Shown here: positions 25,636 to 39,028 of the stretch, piece by piece
Layout: the number at the start of each line of letters is the position of its first letter
How positions within the stretch are numbered: the first letter of the stretch is position 1
Origin: Apiospora phragmitis
Lineage: Eukaryota; Ascomycota; Sordariomycetes; Amphisphaeriales; Apiosporaceae
Direction: 5' to 3'
Length of the DNA stretch: 64,000 nucleotides
Assembly: GCA_038363925.1 (NCBI GenBank)
Contig: JAQQWL010000007.1
Location: 434,001-498,000, forward strand
Position numbers and translations under genes: made by a program
The notes under the pieces: model-generated
Databases searched by the model: none
The model's input: only the letters and a program-made list of their open reading frames with translations
Told to the model about the DNA's origin: nothing

Positions 25636-26261
25636 GGTTGTAATTAAAAAAAGATTTTTAAAAAATCCCTAAAGAACAATATATTAACGCTATTTAAAAA
25701 ATCGCGAGATTATAAACGTTTAAATAAAAATACTTAAAGCTTTTAAAATATATAATTATATACTTAATAAAAAAACCTTTTTATTATAAATAAAAACTTT
25801 AAAGAACTTAATAAAGCTTTAAATTATTTAACAAATTTAGATTTTAAATAATAAAACTAGTACTTTATATAAAAAAGGTATAAAAACACCTTTACCTTTA
25901 TATTAAATAATACTTTATTAAAAAAAAAGATAGCGACGATATAATATTTAATTATAAAAGTTTATTATTTAGTTATAAAAATATTAATTAAAAAAAAAAA
26001 CGTCGGTAATTATAAGAAATATTATTAAGCGGATTTTAAAAGGTTTTTATATTAAATAATAAATACTTAACACGTTTAAATATAATATCTTAATAATAAA
26101 TATAAAACAAGTTTATGTTAAAGCGTTATTTAATAATAGAGTATAAAAAAATTATATTTTATTATAAATCGTTAATTTCTCTAAACTAGAATAAAAAGAA
26201 AAAAACTCTTTATATTAATTTATAATCGTTAATAAAGGATAACTACGTTTAAAAATAACTT
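25633..26261 (+). mobile_element. Gypsy gag/protease fragment
   Basis: This short plus-strand piece matches the segment 30960-31450 of the large plus-strand Gypsy copy: the end of gag and the region before the RT. It lies between a minus-sense LTR and a truncated plus-sense LTR, so it is an orphan fragment from nested insertion or rearrangement. Confidence 0.55.
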
Positions 26262-27070
26262 AACGTGAAATAAATAGTATAAAATAAATAATACTAAGTA
26301 AATAAATAAAATAAAATAATTAACGAAAGGATTATATAATATAAAGCGATATTAAATAATTTAATATTATTTAATTAAGTAATATTAATTACGGTTAATT
26401 AAAACTAAATAATTAAAGAATAAAAAAAGAGATTAAATATATAATAATAAAGGTTTTCTTATAAATTAAATATAAATATTAATTTTAATAGATTTATTAT
26501 ATAAATACTTTTATACGATTATTTTTAGTATTATATTATATTATAAGTTATTATTACTTATTATATTAATAAAGCCTTTTTTTATTATATATTAAAATAG
26601 TTTTTTATATTATAAATATAAATTTAAGTATGTTTTATTAAGTTTTTTTTAAAATTTAAATCACGTTTATTATATTTTAATTACTTTTATTTTTATAAAT
26701 CATTATTTAGACTTTTTAATAATAACTATATAAGAACTATATCTATATTTAAACATAATTACTTTACTTTATAAAAAAAACTATTATTATTACCTCTAGC
26801 ACCTTTTAACGAAACCGCGCTATAAAAATAGATAATAATAATAATAGCGGCCTTACTTATTAAATATTAATTAAACGAATTAATAATTTCGAAGAATAAA
26901 ATATTAAATATTAATATTATTATATTAAGTTTAAAAAAAAAGCGTAACGAACTTTTAATTAAAACCGTATTAAAATAAACACTTTATAATATTTATAAGT
27001 TACGTAAAAAATACGCCTTTTTATGTTATTATTAATATTATTTAAACCTTTGTTACGTTTAAAAAAGTAA
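26262..27070 (+). mobile_element. Gypsy 5' LTR and start of gag, truncated
   Basis: A plus-sense LTR lacking its first part (about 26262-26674) is followed by the leader and N-terminal gag region (26675-27070), collinear with 29103-29470 and 49697-50100. At about 27070 it is cut by the next LTR. No protein frame is intact. Confidence 0.6.
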
Positions 27071-27211
27071 TAAAGATTAATATATTAAATAATTTAACGT
27101 TATTTAATTAAGTATTATTAATTATTACTAATTAATAAAAGAGATTAAATATATAATAAGAAACGTTAAATATATATTTTATTTAAATGCTTTTTATTTT
27201 AATAATTAATT

Positions 27212-28879
27212 AATAAAATAACTATATAAACGAATTAATAACTTTCGCTAAATTTCGTACAAATAACTTTTATAACTTAATTCCTTTACCACTTATTATA
27301 ATTAATATTTAAAAAGAAGGGTAAATAGTTTTAACGCTTTAAACGCTTAAGAATAACTTAAAATTAAGTCTTTAACGCGTAGCCCGAATATATAAAATCA
27401 TTTATACGACCCTTCGTAACCGATGGCTCGATATTCTTATAAAACGCGAAATATCCGCTAATTCTTAAAAATTAACGGATTTCGAAGAAGATATAATTAT
27501 ATAATATATAATCGAACTAAATTCGCGATCGTTTCTTCCTTAAATAAGTAGCGTTAAAGATATAACGAATCGATTACTTTATTAAGACGACGCGAGACGC
27601 GTCGGTATTAATTAAGCCTTTAATTTTATATAATCATAATAAAACCTCTAGACGCGTTTTAATTAAAGATTCGATTATTAAAGAGTCTTTTATAAAGATC
27701 CCGACGCGTATTACATGTAATTTATTTTTATACGAAATATAATTTATAAATATAGGATTTAACAAGAGGATATTTAGGACTTTAACGAAACCGGTTTTTT
27801 TATAAGTTAAATCTCGTTCGAAATAATTATTACGACTTTTAATCGACGCGGAAGGTTTAAAATAATATAATAAAATAATTAAAAATAGGTTATAATTATT
27901 TAAGGCGTTAAATTATCTTTTAATTACGTTATCCTTTCGTATATTATATTTATTAAAAAAATGCACCTCTTTTTCTAATATAAAAACAGCTTATTATTAA
28001 AGGATTAAGTAATCGTAATTATTAAAAACGGCTAAACTATAAACGAGAAAAGCGAAGACTAAATTTAATACTTTAATAAGTATACGAAGTTTTATACGAA
28101 AAATATTTATTACTTATTAATCCTTAACGGTTATAAAAGCTACTACTTAATAACTTTTAAACTTTATTATAAAAAGAACTCGATTATTATATTTTATATA
28201 TTTTTTTATTTATTATATAAACTTTAACCTTTTAATATCGCTTATTTTCGTATATTAAAAAGGTTATATAAGAAAGAAATTAAAGGTTTTATATAGGCGT
28301 ATATTATTTATATTTTAAAGGAGGACTTTTTATTAACGTTTTTAAAAGCGTTTTAAGCGATTTTTATTATTTTAAATATTTAAAGAGGTTTTTAAAAGGT
28401 AGGAATTATACTGTATAATCAGGAATTTATTATTTTATAATTAAATATAAAGCTATATACGCCGACGCTTTCGGCAACCTCTTTCGGTTTATTTATACCC
28501 TAAGAATTAAAAACTTTAAATAACTTAATTAAAACTTAATTTTAAACCAAATACGTTAAGAATCGAATCGCGTAATATTAAAATAACTCTCCGATATTAA
28601 TTTTTATTAAACTTAACTAGATCGCGAAAGGTATAACGTAAGTAATATACCGGCTTGCTTTATTAAAAAGTAAGGTAACCGTACTACAAGAAGTAAATAA
28701 GATACTTAGCCGGCGCCGCCGTACAAAAAAGAAACGGCTACAGGATAAAAGATTACTTCGTATATAAGCTAAAAAAAGACTTGCAGTTTTAAAAGGATAT
28801 TAATAAACGGTTATAGGATAAATCGCGCCGGAGTAATTAATTCGCTTATATAGTTATTTCGCTTATAAACTATATTAAC
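27212..28879 (+). mobile_element. Pogo-A2 transposon inside the Gypsy LTR, lacks zinc knuckle
   Basis: The transposase is on the plus strand and collinear with 11331-13900. The right inverted repeat ends at 28879 (aaactatatta); the outer left repeat is eroded, with the recognisable part starting aaaataactatataaacgaa. After the codons near 28835 about 170 bp found in the 11331 copy, including the C-terminal zinc-knuckle region, are missing and the sequence goes straight to the inverted repeat. LTR sequence lies on both sides. Confidence 0.8.
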
Positions 28880-31800
28880 TTTATTATATAAATAATTTTA
28901 CCTTATTACTTTTATTATTACGTTACGATTTAAATATTATTATTTATTATATTAAAAAAACGATTTTTATTACACGTTTAAATACTTCTTAATATTATTA
29001 ATATAAATTTAAGTACATTTTATTAAGTTTATTTTAAAACTTAAATAATATTTATTATATTTTTATTAATTTTGTTTTAAACCTTAAATAATATTTATTA
29101 TATTTTAATTACTTTTATTTTTATAAGTTATTACTTAAACCTTTAAATAATAACTTTTAAGTAACTTTATTTATATTTAAACTTTAACTACTACCCTCGG
29201 CACTTTTTAATAAAACCTCGCTATAAAAAGTAATAATAATAATAATAATAACGGCTTTATTTAATATATATTAATTAAACGAATTAAGAATTTCGAATAA
29301 AAAAACGCTAATTATTAATATTATTACTTTAAGCTTAAAAAAAGCGTACCAAACTTTTAATAAAAAGAATATTAAAATAAATATTTTATAATATTAATAA
29401 ATTACGCGAAAAAGTACGCCGCTTTTATATTAATACTAATATTATTTAAACCCTCGTTATATTTAAAAAAAGAATAAAAACTAATCAAGCGGCATATTTT
29501 AATAGAACTAGCTAGAATTTTTCAAGATTCTTTATTTAAATTAAAGCTTATTAATAATTTAATGAAAAAACGGTTTAAAAGGTTACTTAGCGAATTATTT
29601 ACGTCGCCTTGTTTTTAAAAAGAAAGGTATTCGCTTAGTTCGAACTTTACTTAAATAAGCTCGTAAAAAACGACTAATAAGTTAAACTATACAGGATAGA
29701 GGTATGGCGGATTTTTAAAAGCTATAATAGCTTTAAAGACGCCTTTAAATTACTTTTTTAAAACCTGGACGAAAAACGATAACCCGAAAAAAAACTTAGA
29801 ACTTTTAAATAAAAAAGATTAGCCGCCTTTTATACCGTTAAATTTTAATGTATTATAGCTTAGTTAAAATAAATTAAAGCTACGAAAATTATAATATATT
29901 AAAGGTTAAAGAAAGTAATTAAAAATAAATTAACTAGTTTAACACCTTTAATTATATTCTTTTATATATAGAACCTATTATTTAAATTAATAAGCGCTTA
30001 TATAAACGCCGCCGCGAGAAATAAAGCGGTTAATAATAATAAAGTAATTAAGTTTAAACTAATACGAGATACTTATATTAATATATTAATATGTAATTAA
30101 AAAATATTATTATATATAATTACTATAGCGAACTTATAAACTTTAACGTTATTAAATATAATAAGAAGAAAAATACTATTATATATAATTATTAAAAGTA
30201 AAGGTATTACGCCTGAGAATACTAATCTTTAAAAAACGATATATTAACGTTACTTAAAACGAAAACAACTTTATATAAATTATTAAAGAAAATAAGGTTA
30301 TAACTAATTACGCTAAATTATTTTAAATAGCTTATTATAATAATAAGTATATTATATATTTAATAAATAAAAAAAGAACCGAATAATTCTTTAAAGCCTT
30401 TAAATTTAAAAAACGCTATAATCGAAATGTTATAATAATATAAAAAGAACTTACCTTAACGTATAACGATTTTAATAATAGTAAAGATACGATTAATAAA
30501 TATATTAATAAATAAAAACATTAAGCCTCGAAATTTAAAGATTAATAAATAATTAATTATTTCGAGTATTCTTTATTTAGATTTAAAATACATATATTAA
30601 ATATTTATTATAATAGAATTTAATATAAAGATTAACGAAAACTATATTATAAGTAATAACTTTTATATTTTATTTATAAACGACGAATATTTTACTCTCT
30701 TTTAAATATCGTATATATAATATTTATATTAAACACTTTATAAAAAAACTAAAAAACGAATAATTTCTTTAATAAAGCGATTAATAACTAGTTTTATACC
30801 TACGCCTCGATTATATTATTAAAAAAATTTAAACGTTTATAATAAATAAATAGTAAGTATATTTATTAATATAAAAAAACTTACGGTAGTTATAATAATA
30901 CTATTTAAAAAAAAATGAAACTAAAAGAGATATTTTAAAAATTAATACTTTAAATACGCTTAATATAAAACCCTCGTATTATAATTAAAAACTCGTGAAA
31001 TAGCTTTAAACTTTAGCGAACTAGATAAACCTTTAAACTATTTTATAAACTTAAATTCTAAATATTAAAGCAAGTATTTTATATAAAAAGAGGTATAAAA
31101 ACACCTTAACTAATATATTAAATAGTATTTTATTAAAAAAGTGTAGAAAAGTAATAAAGATATAACGTTTAATTTTAAGATTATTTATCTACTTAAAACA
31201 ATATCGGCTAAATTATAAACGCCGCTAAATATAAAGGTATAATACTAAAGGGACTTAATAAAGTTTTTATATTATATTAATAAAAAACGTCAAAAGAGAC
31301 TATATTAAAATATTACTTAATAACGAAATATAAAGAAACTATATTTTATTATAAATCGTTAATTCTTTTAAGCTCGAATAAAAAAAACCGCCCTATATCC
31401 ATTTAAAACAGTCTATATAGGATTTATAATTTATAAAAATAATAAAGTATAAAAAAAAGTTACGAGCGTTTTAATTAATATTAAAAATTATAATAAATAA
31501 ATTACGTATAATATTATAGACGTTATAAAATACGATATAATTTTAAAAATACTTTAATTATAAGTATATAATCTTAAAGTTATTTAAAAAATAAACTAAC
31601 TTTAATAAAAAATATTAAAAAAAGTTTAATTAATAAGTAACGGTTAAAAAAAAGCCTTTTAATAGATTTAAAGTATTTAAAATATATATTATTATTAAAA
31701 AAACTTAAGCTAAACGTTATAATAATTATATTAAAATAGTACCGGTAATTTAAAGCTTTTTTAATAAGTAATTAAAAATAGGATCATCGCTTTATATATA

Positions 31801-32509
31801 ATAAAACTACGAAATACCTTTAAAAAAAGAAAAGGACCTACTTTTATACTAATTTATAAACATAAATAAAAATATAAATAAACTTTAAAGAAATATATTA
31901 TAAAAACCTTTTAAAAAAGAGTTATATATTTATTTATATTATTAATAAGCTTCTTTATTCTTTTATTTTAAAGAAAAGTAAAAATAAGAAACCTAAGTGG
32001 CGTATATATACTAATTATTAAAAACTTAACGAAATTATTATTAAAAATTAAGAACTTTTACTTTTAATTAACGACTTACGAAATAAGCTATTATATATTA
32101 AATTCTTTTAATAATTAACTGTTTTAATATATATAAATTAATTTATATTAAAAAAAGAGTAAAAAACTATATTCTATATTTAATATAAATATTCTAAGTA
32201 TTAAGCTATATTATTTAACTTAGTTAACGTATTAATAAATTTTAAGTTATAATTAATTATATTTTATATAAAGGCTTTAATAAGTTTATAATAATATATA
32301 TTTAATAATACTTTAATTTATTTTAAAAGTAAAGAGTAGTATATAAAATATATAAAATTAATATTTAAGAAATTATAAAACTTTAATTTATTAATTAATT
32401 TAAAAAAAAGCGAGTTTTATTAATAATTAATTATATTTATAAAATATATAATATCTTTTAAAAAAAAATCGAATAAAATCTTTAAAAATTTTAATATTTA
32501 AAAAATTAT

Positions 32510-34358
32510 TAACGTATCCTATAAGCGAACATCTTATTCTTTTATACCCCTTTTAATAAAATATAAATTAATTTTACTATAACGCATTTAATATATTAAA
32601 ATTAATCGGAATCTTTATCTTTAAATACTTCTATATTAATCTAATAAGTACGCGTATTATGCCTAGGCTTTCCGTAGATTCTATAGCGCTATAAGCGTGT
32701 CCTAAACGTCCTTGTACGACTACTCTTCCGACGCGATTCGTTTTATAACTATCTATTAACGTCCCTTTAAAACTATAGGTCTTTTCTAGCTTGTATATAA
32801 AGTGATCCTTTATCCTATAGCCGTTTTTTTTTTCGTACGGCGGCGCCGGCTAAGCATTTTATTTACCTTTTAAAATATCGCGTTCTTACCTTTTAAAAAA
32901 GTAATTCAGTATATAATATACGCTATAACCTTTATAATCTAATTAAAACTAATTAAAATAAACGTCGAAAAACTATTTTAATATTATATAATACGGTTTC
33001 GAATATATTCGGTTTAATATTAAGCCTTAATTAAAATATTTAAAGTCTTTAATTCTTAAAGAATAAGTAGGCTAAAAGACGTCCCTAAAAGTATTAAAAT
33101 ATATAGCTTTATACTTAACTGTGAAATAATATATTTTAGATTATACGAGACGAGTCCTATCTTTCGAAAGCCTCCTTATATATTCGAAACGGTAAAAATC
33201 GCCTAAAATGCTTTTAAAAACGCTAGTAGGAAGTCCCCCTTTAAGATATGGGTAATATACGCCCGTATAAGACATTTAATTTCTTTCTTATACGCCCTTT
33301 TTAATATATAAAAACAGTTAATATTAAGAGGTTAAAGCTTATATAATAAATAAGAAGATATATAGAGTATAATAATCGAGTTCTCTTTATAATAAAGCTC
33401 GAAAGTTATCGAGTAGTAGCTCTTATAGCCGTTACGGATTAATAGGCGGTAAGCACCCTTTATACGAGACTTCATATATTTATCGAAGTATTGAATCCAG
33501 TCTTCGCCTCTTTCATTCGTGGTCCAGCCATTTTTAATAACTACGATCACCCAGTCTTTCGGCAATAGGCTATTTTCGTACCAGGAAGAGAGGTGCGTTT
33601 TCCCGGCAAAGATAATGTATAAAAGGATGGCGTAACCGTGTAATCCGACGCCCTAAATAATTATAACTTATTCCCGGTTCCTTTATTATATTACTTTAGG
33701 CCTTGCGCATTGATCGGAAGTGGTTACGATTATTTCGGACGAGATTTAACCTATAAGAAAGCCGGTCTCGTTAAAGTTATAAATATCCTCTTTTTAAATC
33801 CCGTATTTATAAATTATATTTCGTACGAAGGTAAACTACGCGCGATACGCGTCGGGATCTTCGTAGAGAACTCTTTAATAATCGATTCTTCGGTTAAAAC
33901 GCGTCCGGAGGTCTGGTTATCGTTATACGAAGTTAAAGGCCTAATTAACGCCGACGCGTCTCGCGTCGCGTAAGCTAAATAATCGATTCGCTATATCTTC
34001 TATACTACTTAGCCGGGGAAGAAACGATCGCGTATTTAAATTAATAATATATCGAATAATCGCATCTTTTTTAGAATTTAAAAGCTTTCGAGAATTCTTA
34101 AATATTTCGCGTCGTATAGGTTAGCTATTTCGTTTACGCTATAAGGTTTTCGATAGGACGTAATAAATTAATACAGCTTTTCGTACGCTTAAAATTAAAT
34201 CTTCCTAGAGCGCTTAAAACGCTAGAATTATATCACTCTCTTTCTAAAGTTGTAACATTTTCGGACGTAAAAGAATATAAAAAAAGGTTAAAGCTATAAG
34301 GAAATTTATAAAAGTGGGACATTCGCTTGTATAGGATATTCGCTTATAAGATATATTA
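32510..34358 (-). mobile_element. Pogo-A1 transposon inserted in Gypsy polymerase region
   Basis: This is a complete 1849-bp element between TA dinucleotides. The left inverted repeat has one tataagcgaacatc subrepeat, while the right one (about 34314-34358) has two. The zinc knuckle region is near 32660-32700. The Gypsy sequence stops at aaaaaattatta and resumes at acgcttataagcg, matching an uninterrupted copy near 45185 on the minus strand, so the insertion point is clear. The transposase is on the minus strand and inactive. Confidence 0.9.
33332..33565 (-). pseudogene. Transposase remnant, central DDE domain of pogo-A1
   Basis: A 77-codon open stretch in the true frame of the transposase. 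It holds KDWVIVVIKNGWTTNERGED, then WIQYFDKY, LLIRNGYKSYYS and ENSIIILYISSYLLYKL, the DDE_1 core of pogo/Fot1 transposases. The second catalytic Asp (normally in LILDGH) is Asn here, and His positions are Tyr, both as expected from RIP. The first catalytic Asp, in NF-D-ETGF encoded near 33765-33775, is also Asn. It is a remnant, not a gene. Confidence 0.85.
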
Positions 34359-36339
34359 ACGCTTATAAGCGTTATAAAGTTAAGTCTTTTTTAAAACTAA
34401 TTAATTATTATTAAATTTTTATCCCTAGATTTAATAAAATAGCGACAACTTTTATAAACTTAACGAAAAGGGACGAATTATTTTAATAAATAAAAAAGGA
34501 AGTAAAAGCATTTTATAATATAAAGGAGCGAGGTTTTAATAAACTAGTACTTCGCGTAATAAGCTTTATAAAAGTATTTAAAGTTAAAACTAACGCGTCG
34601 AATTATACGATTAAAAGGTAATTAAATTAACGAAATAATAACGAAAAGTCGTACTTAGTTAAGTTTTTTTTACCTTAAATAAATTAATGTTTAATTATTA
34701 AATTTATAACAAAATGTTAATAGCTATTATTAAAGCTTATAAAGAAGAAAGATATTATTTAAACGAAATAATAAAATTAATAAAGGTTTATATCGATTAT
34801 AAAAACATTATAACATTTATTATTATTAAAAAGTTAAATAAAAAGTTAAATAAATAATAAATACGATAATTTAAGTTCTTTTTAAGATTTAACTTTATTA
34901 TTATTTATTAAAATAAAAGAGGGATAACGGTCGCGTTAACGTATTAAGCTAATAACTCGATTATTAAAAAGATATTTTATTTAAAACTAATACTATTTTA
35001 ATAAAAAACTAAAACGAAAACTTAATACTATCGTGATATATTTAGGCTATATATTAAATATAATTATATAAGAAATTAATTTAAAAGTTTTAAATAATAA
35101 ATAATAGCCTTAACTTTATTAATTAAATACGAAACTATTTAATAAAAAACGGCTTTATTTATTTTTATAATAAGATTTGTATTCTTAAATAATTTTAAAA
35201 CGAATTTATTAAAAAATCTTATAAATACTTTACGTATAAATATTAAGGTATATTTAAAACTTAAAAACGAGTTCTTAAATAATTTAATTATAAGAACTTT
35301 AATTTAATTATAATTAATAGAATTAAGAAATATAATCTTTAGAATAAAGTTAAGGTTATTAAATACCGGTTATATAAAAAATAAAAAATAATCGTATTTA
35401 ATTTCGTTATTAAGTTATTTTTATAAAAAGAACCCTTAATTAATTTTAATTATAATCATATTTTAATAATTATAAATAAACTTAAGAAATATATTTACCT
35501 TTTATTATATAAAAAGCTTAGCGATATTAATAACTTAACTTATATATTTCTCTATACGATTATTAATTAATATAAGCTATTAAAAAGTTTGTTTTTAATT
35601 AAAATAAATTCTTTATTACTAAGTTTAAAAAATCCTTTATAGCGTAACTCTACGCTAAATATAAATTATTTATAACTTATTACCTTTAAATAATAAATAA
35701 ACTAAGCGGAAAATTTAAACCTTAAAATAATTTATATATTATTATATAAATTATAAATAAAATAATTAAGTCTTATTATTATTTATAATATTATTCGCTT
35801 ATAATAACGCGAATAACGAAATTATACTTATTTTATTATTTCGAAGGAACTACGAGTATAATTCGAAATTTTTTAAAAATCCTTTAAAAAGAGAATTAAT
35901 ATTTATCGCGACTATATATATTAAAAAATGAAAAAGGGTTTAGATAACTTTATAATAAAACCTTGTTTTCTTTTAAAAACTAATAAAAAATACGCCGACC
36001 GAATAAAATTAAAAGGATTAACCTTTTAAAAGGGAAAAGAAAGTTTACTTTTTATAACGAAATATTAAAATTAAATTACTAAGCGGAAAATTAAACTATA
36101 AAAAATCGAATTATTTAAAATTATAAAAGTTAATTTAAAAACTAAATATCTATTATTATTATTTAAAATAATATAAATATACTTTATATTTTATTATTTA
36201 AATTAATAATTAATAATACCTCGATAAATATATAATTAAAAGTTAAAATAAATTAATACGAGTATAAAGTTAAAAAACTTATTAATAAAAAAAAATTTCA
36301 CGAGGCTTTTAATACGTTATTTAATAATAAAAATACTTA

Positions 36340-37815
36340 TAAATATTTAATTAACGTAATAAGTTTTAAAAAGCGGGTGTTTAAAGCTTTAAGTTTTATA
36401 TTTATTTATTAAGTTTAATTTATATTAGTTATATAAGACTTTAATACTTAAGTATATATTAATAATTTATTTTAAAATATACGCTTATTATATAAAGTAT
36501 ATAAATTCTTTTTTAACCTTAATATACCTTTATTTAATATTAAACTATATTATAACGTGTTATTATATTAAATTAATTATTTATACGCTTTTTTAATAAT
36601 ATATTACGGCATATTTTAAAGCTTTTATATTTAATAATTAAATCGTAATTCCTTATTTTTATATAGCTTTATTAAAGCTATAAACTATATTATCGTGCTT
36701 TTTTAAGCGCCTTTTAACGCTTTTAATCCGTTATCTAATATAATTAATTTAATAAAGTTTTAAAACTTATTAATAGCTAGTAAAAAGTAGTAAAATAATA
36801 TATAAAGGGTTTTTATTAACCTTTTAAGCGCGGTATTTAAAATAATCCTCGCCTTCTTATATTAATTAATAATATTTTCGAATAGTTTTTAAATCTCGTT
36901 ACCTTAAAACTAAGATTAAAACTAGTTTAAATAAATAACCTTAAAGCTTATTTTATTTTTAAACTATATTATAAAGGTATTTCTATAAATTAATAATTTA
37001 TTATAAAATATATTAAATAATATATAACTAATATTTATTAAACCTTTTATAAAGTAATTACTTAATTAAATATACTCGCTGATTCGAAATAATTTTTAAT
37101 TATATAACCGGTTTTATTATATATTTAATAACGTATATTTACGTATTTATTATAGCTATTTAAATTATTATTACTATATCGCACCTTATATTATTTTATT
37201 ATAAAGCGATTATATTATACTAAATATTAACGTAATAAAAAAGCTATAATCCTTTAAATCTTTAAGCGGTAGTAATTAATAAAGTTATTTTTAAACTTTT
37301 TATAAAAATTATTATAATTTCGGCTCTTAATTATAATATTATTATAAAAGGGCTTTTCGTTTTTTTAAAGTTATTTAAGAATTAAAATATAATAATACGT
37401 TCTCTTAATTTATTATTACTTAAAAATAAGAGCTCGTATTAATGAATAAAGCTATTAAATATTAATATATATATATATATATATATATTAAAGTCGCCTC
37501 TTTAATATATTATTAAACTTTAGTTTCTTATAAAGCTCGTTAAAATAACGGCTCTTTTTATAGCGAACCGCTTTTAAAATAATTTAATTAAAAACGTTTT
37601 AAACTTATAATAAAAGGTTATTATTTTTATTTTATTAATATAATAATTAATTAATTTTAACTTTAGCTAGTTATTATTATTCTTTATTAAACCTTTTTTA
37701 TTATTAAAATAAGTTAAAGTATTAAGGTTATATAAAGCTTGTTTTAATTTTAATATACCTTTACTTAATATTAAACTACGCTATAATATGCTCCTATATT
37801 AAATTAATTGCTCAT
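36340..37815. mobile_element. Unclassified 1.48-kb insertion with internal direct repeat
   Basis: The Gypsy 3' region is interrupted here. The octamer AATACTTA occurs at 36332-36339 and again at 37816-37823, and the Gypsy sequence resumes right after the second copy. Inside, a sequence of about 80 bp (around 36515-36600) recurs near the far end (around 37738-37815), including ttaatatacctttatttaat and ttatattaaattaatt. This could be a small LTR-type or non-autonomous element. I see no coding frame and no clear terminal inverted repeat. A long AT dinucleotide run lies at about 37463-37489. Confidence 0.5.
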
Positions 37816-37829
37816 AATACTTAAAAAAC

Positions 37830-38230
37830 GTTAACGAGGCCTTTTAAGCGTTTAAAGCGGCAGGGTAAAAAAAACCGGGAAGAAAAAAAAGTTCGTAACG
37901 TTTTAATCTACTTCGCTAAAACTCTTATTAATTTAAACAATTATAGCGGCGTTAAACTCTTAACGCTCTTATTTTTTTAATTCGATTAAAAAACGAAACT
38001 ATATTATATTAGCTTTACGTTTTAAAAACGAGCTATTTCTTTTTATTTTCGTAAACGAATTAAATAAGTAATAGCTTCGCTTATCTCTTTTTAATAACGT
38101 TTTATAACTTAAAAACCCGTTCTTTAATTAAAGCCTCTTTGCGCTTTAAATAATAATACTCCTCTTAAATTTATTATAAAAAGTAGAGAGGAACTCTTAA
38201 TTTATTATAAAATTAACCGGCACGAGTATA
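37830..38230 (-). pseudogene. Antisense accessory frame of Gypsy, nested copy
   Basis: On the minus strand, opposite to the Gypsy polyprotein, codons read EAITYLIRLRK then KEIARF and VKLI, in the same order as in the frames at 2410-2565, 4240-4410 and 42825-43055. The remainder is scrambled by RIP and small indels. Its place between the integrase end and the 3' LTR is the same in all four copies. Confidence 0.5.
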
Positions 38231-38763
38231 TTCTTAATACTTTATAACGCTCTTTATTAACGAAATAATAAGCTTAGAAATATTTATAAAAACTATTTAT
38301 TTTAAAAATAAAGTTATAAAAAAAGAGGTATAATATTATAACTTAGGTTAATTATATAATTAAAACCTTATTATAAAATAAAACGATTATACCTCATAAT
38401 GTTTATATAAATATATAAATTAAAACCCTCTAAATTAATACTAATAAACTTACTTATATTAGCGGACTTATTTATAATAATAAAACCTTATTATATCGCT
38501 ACGCTTTTATAATAATTAAAAAACACGATAATTACTTTTAATTAATAAATTACGAATAATCAATAATAATTAATATATAATAATTAATATATAAAGTAAT
38601 TATTACGGGCTAAGAATAAAAGCGACGGATTATAATAATTTAAATAATTAAACAACGAAAGAGATTATAACGCTTTAAGTAGTTTAAAACCGCGATTAGT
38701 AAAAAAAAGAATATATATATAATTATAAGTAATTTCTATATATTTTATATAAATATTTCTAAT

Positions 38764-38847
38764 TTTATTAATTAATTTATTAAAAAGATAAATAAACATA
38801 ATAACTTTATTAATTAATTTATTAAAAAGATAAATAAACATAATAAC
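38764..38847. repeat. Two tandem 42-bp units in an LTR
   Basis: Two identical 42-bp units, each beginning tttattaattaatttattaa and ending aaacataataac, follow one another within the 3' LTR of the large plus-strand Gypsy. The other LTRs have a single unit here, so this is a local duplication. Confidence 0.85.
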
Positions 38848-39028
38848 TTTATTATATAAATACTTTTATTAAACCTTTTTTATTATAATAATATAAATTA
38901 ATACTATTACTTATTATATTAATAAAGCGTTTTTTATATTATACGTTTAAATACTCTTTTATATTATTAATATAAACTAAAGTACGTTTTATTAAGCTTC
39001 TTTTAAAACTTAATTAACGTTCGTTTTA

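Larger units (their letters stand above)
27072..39028 (+). mobile_element. Plus-strand Gypsy element with three nested insertions
   Basis: This is one Ty3/Gypsy retrotransposon spread over 12 kb. The 5' LTR (27072-29102) is split by a pogo-A2 element. Gag and protease (29103-31700) and RT (31900-32509) follow, then a pogo-A1 insertion, then the rest of RT and RNase H (34359-34900), integrase (about 35000-35900), chromodomain (36000-36330), an unclassified insertion, the antisense frame (37830-38230) and the 3' LTR (38334-39028). The RT reads PLLYSFILKKSK, then INDLRNKL, near 31945-32095, in the place of the family's SPI-x-FV-x-KK and LI-x-EL-x-D. Subtracting the insertions leaves about 6.9 kb. 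It is entirely RIPped. An alternative is two recombined copies, but the sequence continues correctly across each insertion. Confidence 0.75.

Noticed and set aside
33710..33973. 87-codon open frame on the plus strand
   Set aside because: It is antisense to the pogo-A1 transposase, and the same region on the minus strand encodes the DDE motif NF-N-ETGF. It is open by chance because RIP removes few codons on this strand here.
37463..37489. AT dinucleotide run as an origin or promoter element
   Set aside because: Simple AT repeats are expected in such AT-rich DNA, and there is no gene or conserved context.
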